Part shown: in pieces, positions 1 to 4,788 of the stretch
Numbering within the stretch: position 1 is the first letter of the stretch
How the letters are laid out: every line of letters starts with the position of its first letter
Origin: Bacteroidota bacterium
GTDB taxonomy: Bacteria > Bacteroidota > Rhodothermia > Balneolales > Balneolaceae
Length of the DNA: 8,308 bases
Assembly (NCBI GenBank): GCA_024635465.1
Contig: JAGXIS010000036.1
Location: 1-8,308, forward strand
Reading direction: 5' to 3'
Notes under the pieces: model-generated
Told to the model about the DNA's origin: nothing
What the model saw: only the letters and a program-made list of their open reading frames with translations
Databases searched by the model: none
Position numbers and translations under genes: made by a program

Positions 1-294
1 ACCTACCAAAACCCGGTCGTGAATGGTGCAACCGTGAACCATGGCGTTATGACCAATCGTTACGTCATTCCCAATGATCGTAGGCCCATCCTGATTCATT
101 ACATGAATAGAGCTGTTATCCTGAACATTGGTCCGATTGCCAATGGTGATTTTATTGACATCCCCACGAATGGTTACGTTAAACCAGACAGAACTCTCCT
201 TACCAATCGTCACATCCCCGATGATATCGGCGCTGGGTGCTACAAAGACCGTTTCATCAAACTGAGGTGAACGATTCAGAAATTCGTAAATCAT
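1..294 (-). CDS. Gamma-class carbonic anhydrase family protein (left-handed beta-helix), N-terminal 98 residues, cut by window edge
   Basis: The frame is open from an ATG at 294 to the left edge of the window, so the C-terminal half is missing. The translation starts MIYEFLNRSPQFDETVFVAP and then shows hexapeptide-repeat turns (DVTIG, KITIG, PTIIG, DVTIG) typical of left-handed beta-helix proteins. Family signatures are present: W37-F-N, R43-G-D45, Q58-D59-N, and three histidines at the zinc-ligand positions, H64 (SSIH), H82 (TIGH) and H87 (MVHGC). Known members (Cam, YrdA, PaaY) form trimers that bind a metal between subunits. Some hydrate CO2, while many homologues have no proven activity. 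ATG 294 is preferred because an in-frame stop lies at 363-361 and no other ATG occurs between. No Shine-Dalgarno is visible. It lies 66 nt behind the DsbA-like gene on the same strand, so the two may be co-transcribed. The family call is firm; the enzymatic activity is inferred. Confidence 0.9.
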   Translation of the reverse strand, partial: MIYEFLNRSPQFDETVFVAPSADIIGDVTIGKESSVWFNVTIRGDVNKITIGNRTNVQDNSSIHVMNQDGPTIIGNDVTIGHNAMVHGCTIHDRVLVG

Positions 295-360
295 GGGTTT
301 CGAATGATATGGATCGAATGACCCGATCTGTAATGAAGTTACAGGCGGGTATCGAAAAAA

Positions 361-987
361 TTAATCTCTGTACATATAGAGTTCCACAATCGATTTGTAC
401 TGTTCGTATGATTGTGGGAGCTGACGCAGTTTGTGTCCATCGATAAATATGGATGGGGTTCCGCTCACAGTACGCCTTCTTCCTTCCTGACTGTGAGATT
501 CAATGGTCTGTGCGACCTCTTCAGAGTCAAAATCCGTCATGAACTGCTCCATATCCAGATCAATCTGCTCAGCTAAATCTATAAAATATTGCCGTGCATC
601 AACTTGTGCGGGTGACCAATCCGCCTGAAACTCATAGGCTAAGTCGTGCATATCATAAAATCTGCCTTGAAGTTTGGCGGCTTCTACCGCGCGGTGAGCG
701 ATTTCACTGTGGGGAAATCCGCCCAACACAAAGTGACGGTGGGTCAATATCACATTGTCCCCGTATTCTCTGCCTATTTGTTGTGTGAGAGGATCATACA
801 TTTTGCAAGCAGGACATGAATAATCACTGTAAATTAATATTTCAATGGTTCTGGCTGTCCGATCCGTTGTTTCAGATTCAGATGATGCACCTTCGTTTTC
901 TGTAAATACTCCGGAGAAATAAAGTGCTGCCACTGCGATTCCGACAACTACAAAAAAAGCGATAATTTGATTTGATAACTTGTTCAT
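361..987 (-). CDS. Membrane-anchored DsbA-like thiol:disulfide oxidoreductase
   Basis: This 208-residue protein has one hydrophobic segment at about residues 8-28 with a lysine before it. This is a signal anchor or uncleaved signal that would place the rest outside the cytoplasmic membrane. A Ser/Thr/Glu-rich spacer (about 29-46) precedes a thioredoxin fold with a helical insertion. The active site is C58-P-A-C61 in SDYSCPAC, and the cis-proline loop is T177-P178 in SGTPSIFIDG. The motif GGFPHSEIAHRAVEAA and the helical middle are typical of the DsbA/BdbD (thioredoxin_4) family, whose members oxidise or isomerise cysteines in exported proteins. Length and architecture fit the family, so it looks intact. 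No DsbB/VKOR partner is in the window, so the direction of electron flow is unknown. The start is the ATG at 987-985, directly before the anchor. It is probably the first gene of a pair with the downstream carbonic anhydrase homologue. Confidence 0.88.
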   Translation of the reverse strand: MNKLSNQIIAFFVVVGIAVAALYFSGVFTENEGASSESETTDRTARTIEILIYSDYSCPACKMYDPLTQQIGREYGDNVILTHRHFVLGGFPHSEIAHRAVEAAKLQGRFYDMHDLAYEFQADWSPAQVDARQYFIDLAEQIDLDMEQFMTDFDSEEVAQTIESHSQEGRRRTVSGTPSIFIDGHKLRQLPQSYEQYKSIVELYMYRD

Positions 988-1018
988 TTCTATGCTAATG
1001 TGGAATTTTGATTAGAGA

Positions 1019-1049
1019 GAAAGATAACATCTTTCAAAGAAGATAACAT
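1019..1049. promoter_or_regulatory. Direct repeat plus palindrome upstream of the dsbA-like gene
   Basis: AAGATAACAT occurs twice, at 1021-1030 and 1040-1049, exactly 19 bp apart. A perfect palindrome, GAAAGAT-aac-ATCTTTC, spans 1019-1035 and overlaps the first copy. The block lies 32-62 bp upstream of the ATG at 987, where a promoter or regulator site would be expected. No known operator is recognised, so the regulatory role is inferred from position and symmetry. Confidence 0.3.
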
Positions 1050-1092
1050 AAAATTAAGAGGGAAAAGTCAGAAGTGAGATGTACTCACCATT

Positions 1093-1180
1093 GCGTCATC
1101 CTGAATTTATTTCAGGATCTCAAGGTACATAGAAATACAAAATCTTTAAATCATGCAGAACTCATAAACCTTGAGATCCT
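1093..1180. repeat. Inverted-repeat intergenic element (TCCTGAA hairpin plus 13-bp inverted repeat)
   Basis: TCCTGAA at 1099-1105 pairs with TTCAGGA at 1111-1117 across a 5-base spacer. The next bases, AGGATCTCAAGGT (1114-1126), recur perfectly inverted as ACCTTGAGATCCT at 1168-1180. The two features share four bases, so they could form alternative hairpins. No open reading frame is associated. The layout resembles short non-autonomous or palindromic intergenic repeats, but only one copy is in the window, so the repeat status is inferred. Confidence 0.5.
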
Positions 1181-1192
1181 CTTTAATCCCAT

Positions 1193-1234
1193 GGAGCGAA
1201 GCGAAATGAAGTGACAGTCTCGACCCATCGGGAG
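1193..1234. repeat. Dispersed palindromic repeat, copy 1 (GGAGCG...GACAGTCTCGA...TCGGGAG)
   Basis: The block GACAGTCTCGACCC followed by ATCGGGAG (1213-1234) matches 17 of 22 positions of the block at 4727-4748. Four of the five mismatches fall in the loop between the arms. Both copies are preceded by GGAGCG, at 1193-1198 here. The arms TCTCGA and TCGGGA pair with one imperfection. This copy lies just beyond the sufE stop codon. It is non-coding and possibly a mobile or structural repeat. Confidence 0.5.
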
Positions 1235-1246
1235 CAGACATGAATC

Positions 1247-1675
1247 TTAATTTTGCCCCAGTTTACTCTTATAGGCCATGGCGTAGATTTTCATCTGTTT
1301 AACCATGGATGCCAATCCGTTCGATCTGGTTGGGGATAGATGCTCTTCCATACCAATCTCTTTGATAAAAGCCGGGCTGGTATTCAGTATGACATCCGGA
1401 GTTTCACCCGAATAAAATTGTACCAGAAGAGCTACCAGACCTTTTGTGATCGCTGCATCACTATCTGCATAAAAATGCACTTTATCATTCTCTAAATCAG
1501 TAACGAGCCATACTTGTGATTGACAACCCCGTACAAGATTTTCATCTACTTTTTTTCCTTCGTCGATGGGGTCTAATTTTTGACCCAGTTTTATGATGTA
1601 TTTATATCTTTCCGGCCAATCGCCCAGAAGATTAAACTGGCGAATAATCCGATCCTGTTTTTCTTCTATAGTCAT
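1247..1675 (-). CDS. sufE: SufE-family cysteine desulfuration protein
   Basis: This 142-residue protein has the full SufE pattern. It starts with MTIEEKQDRIIRQFNLLGDW, followed by the RYKYIIKLGQKL helix. The invariant sulfur-acceptor cysteine is C51 in VRGCQSQVW, and the later block has FYADSDAAITKGLVALL. In the known system SufE takes persulfide sulfur from the cysteine desulfurase SufS and passes it to the SufBCD scaffold for Fe-S cluster building in the cytoplasm. The length matches the family and nothing is truncated. No sufS or sufBCD lies beside it, so it is separated from the usual suf operon in this window. The start is the ATG at 1675-1673. The leader is AT-rich with no Shine-Dalgarno, and the PAS gene ends 52 bp upstream on the same strand. 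Confidence 0.93.
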   Translation of the reverse strand: MTIEEKQDRIIRQFNLLGDWPERYKYIIKLGQKLDPIDEGKKVDENLVRGCQSQVWLVTDLENDKVHFYADSDAAITKGLVALLVQFYSGETPDVILNTSPAFIKEIGMEEHLSPTRSNGLASMVKQMKIYAMAYKSKLGQN

Positions 1676-1689
1676 TCTAATAAAAATTC

Positions 1690-1707
1690 AATTTCAATAA
1701 TGAAATT
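1690..1707 (-). terminator. Weak hairpin between the PAS gene and sufE, possible attenuator or terminator
   Basis: AATTTCA (1690-1696) and TGAAATT (1701-1707) form a perfect 7-bp stem with a 4-base loop. Read on the minus strand, the stem is followed by GAATTTTTATT, a short U-rich run. The stem is nearly all A-T and would be weak, so termination between the two genes is only a possibility. It could equally be chance in AT-rich DNA. Confidence 0.25.
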
Positions 1708-1727
1708 CAGGACAGTGCAAGTTATCA

Positions 1728-2993
1728 CTAACTGTTTGACTTCGTCATTGCCGATGATATTTCCGTCGATACAGATCCTTTAATCTCTTCGACTGTAACG
1801 TTAGCGGGACACCATACCGGTTTTGCATAATCAATCACGACAATATAATCACCATGCTTGCCCTTAATTCTGAACTGCTCAGTACTGGGTTTACCCTCTA
1901 AAACCAACTTCAAGTGAGCGTGAACTTTCTCCAAATCTTCCGGATGTACGATCTCTTCTAATTTTAGATTGGCTGCATTTTTTGAGGATATGCCTGTTAT
2001 GTTTTGAAAGGTTTCAGAGAGATATTTGAAACGAAAATGATCACTTCCTTCGGGTAAGATACTATATCGAAAGTCCTTATCGATATCAAACATCTTCTCA
2101 ATATTTGAGTTACGCATTTTAAGGATTGCCATGATGCGTTTTTGAAGAGATTTATTTTCGAAAGAGGCCCGTAAGATGGTTTGATCATCAACAGTCAATA
2201 GTCTGGTTTTAATATTGACTTCAACTTCAGTTCCCTTTTTATTCACTAGAATCAAATTAAATGAGATATTTTCAAAATCACCGGGTTTAAATTTGTCGAA
2301 TTTATGTTTAAACGTTTCGATCTGTTCTTCAACCAAGAGCTCCCAAACTTTTTTCAATTTGAGTTCTTCATCATCAAACCCTGTCAGGTCTCTAAATGCT
2401 TTATTTGATGTGATGATATTTCCCTGAATATCAATATCTACCAATGTTTTTTTCGATTCTTCCTTTAAGCGATCAAATTCTACCTGCGAGTCAACAACTT
2501 TCTTTTCGGATCGTTTTCTCTCAGTGATGTCGTGTTGATAAGAGACCCAATGCGTAATTTCACCTTTATCATCGGTAAGTGGATGTATATCCCACTGATT
2601 TATAAATTCTGTACCATCTTTTCGATAGTTAACGGTATGTCCAAAGAAAGCCTGACCCTCTTTAAGTCTCTTTTTGAGTTTATCCAAAACAGCTCGATCC
2701 GTTTTTTCACCCTGCAATATTCTTGGGGTGGCACCGATAGCCTCTTCTTTTGTGTAGCCTGTCATTTTTGTGAAACCATCATTCACATAGACAATTTCAG
2801 GACCGGGGGCATCTAAATGAAGATCAGTAATCAAAATTGAATCATAGTCACTGCTTATGGCTCTCTCCAACAAAGATAAACGGTGATCAACTGTCTCTTT
2901 TTCTCTATTTAATTGATCAAAGTATTCGAGGAGTTTGTTGTATGACTCGTCGTCTTTACTATTTTTTTTGAGAAACTCCTTAAAATCTTCCAT
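1728..2993 (-). CDS. Triple PAS-domain sensor protein without a recognisable output domain
   Basis: The 421-residue product has no membrane segment and should be cytoplasmic. Residues 1-45 are a charged, probably coiled-coil helix. The first PAS domain (about 45-160) contains IVYVNDGFTKMTGYTKEEAIG, then TPRILQG, NYRKDGTEF and SYQHDIT, ending in the usual ITERK linker. A second PAS domain covers about 165-285 (DIDIQGNIITSNKAFRDLTG). A third, of PAS_3 type, covers about 310-405 (IVHPEDLEKVHAHL). No histidine kinase, GGDEF, EAL, HTH or phosphatase motif follows, and the protein stops at SAMTKSNS. The first PAS resembles flavin-binding LOV domains but has proline (P90) where the photoactive cysteine would be. 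It probably senses a small signal and passes it to a partner by protein contact; the ligand and partner are unknown. The start is the ATG at 2993-2991, with no Shine-Dalgarno. Confidence 0.85.
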   Translation of the reverse strand: MEDFKEFLKKNSKDDESYNKLLEYFDQLNREKETVDHRLSLLERAISSDYDSILITDLHLDAPGPEIVYVNDGFTKMTGYTKEEAIGATPRILQGEKTDRAVLDKLKKRLKEGQAFFGHTVNYRKDGTEFINQWDIHPLTDDKGEITHWVSYQHDITERKRSEKKVVDSQVEFDRLKEESKKTLVDIDIQGNIITSNKAFRDLTGFDDEELKLKKVWELLVEEQIETFKHKFDKFKPGDFENISFNLILVNKKGTEVEVNIKTRLLTVDDQTILRASFENKSLQKRIMAILKMRNSNIEKMFDIDKDFRYSILPEGSDHFRFKYLSETFQNITGISSKNAANLKLEEIVHPEDLEKVHAHLKLVLEGKPSTEQFRIKGKHGDYIVVIDYAKPVWCPANVTVEEIKGSVSTEISSAMTKSNS

Positions 2994-3104
2994 GATGTCT
3001 TAAATTATATTGCTGAGCGAGCTTGAGCACTCCATTTTGTGATAAAAAATTAAATAATGAATCCTTACTTGCTAGAAATATCTTTACAACAGTATCACCA
3101 CATC

Positions 3105-3142
3105 AAATCATTCCCGAAGAATATACATTCTTGAAATGATTT
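3105..3142. promoter_or_regulatory. Two-part stem-loop between the acyl-CoA dehydrogenase and PAS genes
   Basis: The outer arms AAATCATT (3105-3112) and AATGATTT (3135-3142) pair perfectly. The inner arms AAGAAT (3117-3122) and ATTCTT (3127-3132) pair perfectly around the loop ATAC. An asymmetric internal loop (cccg against ga) separates the two stems, giving 14 pairs in total. The element lies 59-96 bp past the dehydrogenase stop and about 110-150 bp before the PAS start. Neither strand has a U-run after it, so it is not a standard terminator. It could be an mRNA 3'-end structure or a regulator site. Confidence 0.4.
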
Positions 3143-3160
3143 ATTGAAATCGCACTACGT

Positions 3161-3174
3161 TGATGTGCACATCA
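3161..3174. promoter_or_regulatory. Perfect 14-bp palindrome, possible operator
   Basis: TGATGTGCACATCA is its own reverse complement with no spacer. Symmetry stops at the next bases on each side. It lies 27 bp past the dehydrogenase stop codon and upstream of the PAS gene. Such symmetry suits a dimeric regulator, but no second copy occurs near another start in the window. The role is inferred from symmetry alone. Confidence 0.3.
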
Positions 3175-3200
3175 TACAATTAGAAATAGAAAATGTTCAA

Positions 3201-4367
3201 TTATCCATTTAGAATGATCTTAGAGATCGTTTGAAGCTGCATATTGGAGGTTCCTTCATAGATCTTTCCAATTTTTGAATCGCGATAAAATTTCTCGACC
3301 GGATACTCTTTTACATAGCCGTAACCGCCAAAAAGATCAATCGCCATTGAGCTAAGTTTTTCTGCCACTTCTGCACTGTAGTATTTAGCCATGGCTGCTT
3401 CTTTGAGAAAAGGCTGACCGGCTTCTTTAATTCTGGCTGCGTTATAAACCAGCAGACGGGCCATTTCCAGTTCGGTTGCCATTTGAGCCAGTTGAAACTG
3501 GACTCCCTGGAAATCTGAAATCGCCTTACCAAACTGTTTTCTCTCTTGTGTATAAGCAAGTGCAGCATCATATGATCCCTGTGCAATGCCAATCATCTGA
3601 GCGCCAATTCCAATTCGCCCTTCATTCAGGGTTTCAATGGCCACTTTATACCCTTTTCCTATATCTCCTAATATATTTTCTTTTGGAACCCTTACATCTT
3701 CAAAGAGCAGTTCACAGGTAGAACTGGCCCGAATACCCAATTTATTCTCCTTTTTTGAAATGGAGAAGCCATCCATGCCTCTTTCAACAATAAAACCGGT
3801 GATCCCTTTATAACCTGCATCGGGGTTAATCGTTGCAAAAACCAAGAAAATATCTGCTTCGTTAGCATTGGTAATCCATAATTTTGTACCGTTCAAAATG
3901 TAGTGATCCCCATCTTCCTTTGCCGAACACTTCAATGCAAAGGCATCACTTCCGGAACCGGCTTCTGACAGACAGTATGCGCCCACTTTTTCTGTAGACA
4001 ATTGTGATAAAAAGCGATCATTAATTTCCTCGGTTCCCCATCTCAAAAAAGCATTATTCACAAGTGTATTTTGCACATCCATGAATACCCCACACGATGC
4101 ATCAACCCTGGAGATCTGCTCAATAGCGAGGATGCTCATAAAAAAAGTACCGCCGCCGCCATTGAATTTCTCAGGCACCTCAATCCCCATAAATCCCATT
4201 TCAAAAAATTGTTTTATCAATTCAGGGTCCAGTTTTGCCGCTTCATCCATTTCATGCACTTTCGGTTTGATGATTGTGTCGGCAAACTCAGCAGCAGCAT
4301 CTTTAAGCATCTGCTCATCTTCGGTTAGATGTGTAAGAGGGGCAATACGTTGAGTAGAATCAGTCAT
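3201..4367 (-). CDS. Acyl-CoA dehydrogenase, short/branched-chain (ACADSB-like) type
   Basis: This 388-residue FAD enzyme has the full family length and all blocks. They are YCLSEAGSGSDAFALKC and LWITNA (FAD and substrate contacts), KLGIRASSTCELLFEDVRVP, ERKQFGKAISDFQGVQFQLA, DLFGGYGYVKEYPVEKFYRD, and IYEGTSNMQLQTI. The catalytic base is E371 in IYEGTSN, the position used by short-chain and 2-methylbutyryl-CoA dehydrogenases rather than the isovaleryl type. The exact SDAFAL and RASSTC wording resembles eukaryotic ACADSB as I remember it, so 2-methylbutyryl- or isobutyryl-CoA from branched amino acids is the likely substrate. Butyryl-CoA cannot be excluded. Electrons would pass to an electron-transfer flavoprotein. 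The gene is divergent from the methylmalonyl-CoA mutase, which fits isoleucine-to-propionyl-CoA breakdown. The start is the ATG at 4367-4365 after an A/T-rich leader without Shine-Dalgarno. Family certain; substrate inferred. Confidence 0.93.
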   Translation of the reverse strand: MTDSTQRIAPLTHLTEDEQMLKDAAAEFADTIIKPKVHEMDEAAKLDPELIKQFFEMGFMGIEVPEKFNGGGGTFFMSILAIEQISRVDASCGVFMDVQNTLVNNAFLRWGTEEINDRFLSQLSTEKVGAYCLSEAGSGSDAFALKCSAKEDGDHYILNGTKLWITNANEADIFLVFATINPDAGYKGITGFIVERGMDGFSISKKENKLGIRASSTCELLFEDVRVPKENILGDIGKGYKVAIETLNEGRIGIGAQMIGIAQGSYDAALAYTQERKQFGKAISDFQGVQFQLAQMATELEMARLLVYNAARIKEAGQPFLKEAAMAKYYSAEVAEKLSSMAIDLFGGYGYVKEYPVEKFYRDSKIGKIYEGTSNMQLQTISKIILNG

Positions 4368-4531
4368 TTTAAAGTTTTGTTATGTTCTAATGAATAGTAT
4401 AGAATCGACTCACAATATAAGCATATGCAAGCGCTTTTCCGCAATTCAATCGCTTGAAAAGGTTAGGTAAGGTGGCGCTCTATTGCTATTTTTATATGTT
4501 GTTAAGGGGATGGTACATTTTTCAGCTATCA

Positions 4532-4556
4532 GCAGGTCCCGAAGGGTCGGGACTGC
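4532..4556. repeat. Strong GC-rich hairpin, GTCCCGA-aggg-TCGGGAC
   Basis: The 7-bp arms GTCCCGA (4536-4542) and TCGGGAC (4547-4553) are perfect around the loop AGGG. GCA (4532-4534) and TGC (4554-4556) extend the stem by three pairs past one bulged G. The core matches the TCCCGA/TCGGGA theme of the elements at 1213-1234 and 4727-4748. It lies in a divergent promoter region, where a terminator is not expected, and no U-run follows on either strand. A palindromic intergenic repeat is the best reading. Confidence 0.55.
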
Positions 4557-4587
4557 AAAAAGCACGCAGCGCAGGCAGAAGTGAAAA

Positions 4588-4618
4588 GTGTTTAAGTGTT
4601 GAGGTGTTGAGGTGTTAA
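4588..4618. repeat. Octamer tandem repeat (GTGTTGAG-type, four units)
   Basis: Four consecutive units start at 4588, 4596, 4604 and 4612: GTGTTTAA, GTGTTGAG, GTGTTGAG and GTGTTAA. The middle two are identical. The tract is non-coding and looks like slippage-type tandem repetition in the divergent intergenic region. No function is apparent. Confidence 0.55.
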
Positions 4619-4641
4619 CGTGGAGAAGTCTCTACTTTGCC

Positions 4642-4667
4642 GTCTACTTCGCCGAGGCTACGTAGAC
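4642..4667. repeat. GTCTAC...GTAGAC inverted repeat
   Basis: Six-base arms at 4642-4647 and 4662-4667 are perfect and separated by 14 bases containing CGCCGAGG. It sits between the octamer repeats and the second GACAGTC palindrome, so this whole stretch looks like layered intergenic repeats. The short arms could arise by chance. Confidence 0.3.
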
Positions 4668-4715
4668 CATGGAGGCTATTTAGGCCAAGAAAGCTTCGTA
4701 GAGGAGGGAAAAGCT

Positions 4716-4748
4716 GGAGCGGCATCGACAGTCCCGAGACTTTGGGAG
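4716..4748. repeat. Dispersed palindromic repeat, copy 2 (GGAGCG...GACAGTCCCGA...TTGGGAG)
   Basis: The block GACAGTCCCGAGAC followed by TTTGGGAG (4727-4748) agrees with 1213-1234 at 17 of 22 positions and keeps the same length. Both copies are led by GGAGCG, but the gap before GACAG is shorter here. The copy ends 40 bp before the mutase start codon, so it would lie in or next to the 5' leader of that mRNA. Confidence 0.5.
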
Positions 4749-4788
4749 TGAAGGCATACAGATTATATTAAGATAACCAGATAGTATC

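Larger units (their letters stand above)
988..1246. other. Intergenic region between sufE and the dsbA-like gene
   Basis: No gene is visible in these 259 bases. The left part (988 to about 1060) is the AT-rich upstream region of the DsbA-like gene and holds a direct repeat and a small palindrome. The right part (about 1093-1236) holds inverted repeats that resemble dispersed intergenic elements, listed separately. The region lies downstream of sufE, whose stop is at 1249-1247. Confidence 0.7.
4368..4788. other. 421-bp divergent intergenic region
   Basis: This region separates the starts of the acyl-CoA dehydrogenase (minus) and the mutase (plus) and must hold both promoters. No reading frame in it resembles a protein. 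It contains an AT-rich part next to the dehydrogenase start and a small imperfect palindrome at about 4428-4456 (CAAGCG...CGCTTG). It also contains a strong GTCCCGA hairpin (4532-4556), octamer tandem repeats (4588-4618), a GTCTAC...GTAGAC inverted repeat (4642-4667) and a second GACAGTC palindrome (4727-4748). I could not place a convincing promoter for either gene. Confidence 0.7.

Noticed and set aside
19..446. Plus-strand open frames of 69-83 codons at the left end
   Set aside because: They are antisense to the clear carbonic anhydrase homologue and the C-terminal end of the DsbA-like gene, and their translations resemble no protein.
2514..2861. Canonical LOV blue-light receptor
   Set aside because: The adduct-forming cysteine is absent (P90), so the standard photocycle is not possible. 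It is kept only as a LOV-like finding.
3001..3011. TATAAT box on the minus strand just before the PAS gene
   Set aside because: It is an exact TATAAT (3009-3004) but sits 10 bp from the start codon in AT-rich DNA, has no matching -35 and is not the usual Bacteroidota promoter form. Chance is likely.
4532..4556. Intrinsic terminator
   Set aside because: The stem is strong, but no U-run follows on either strand and it lies between two divergent starts.
4368..4788. Cobalamin riboswitch before the B12-dependent mutase
   Set aside because: The B12-box consensus (AGCCACTG-like) and the paired core of the class are not visible. The hairpins present fit dispersed repeats better.
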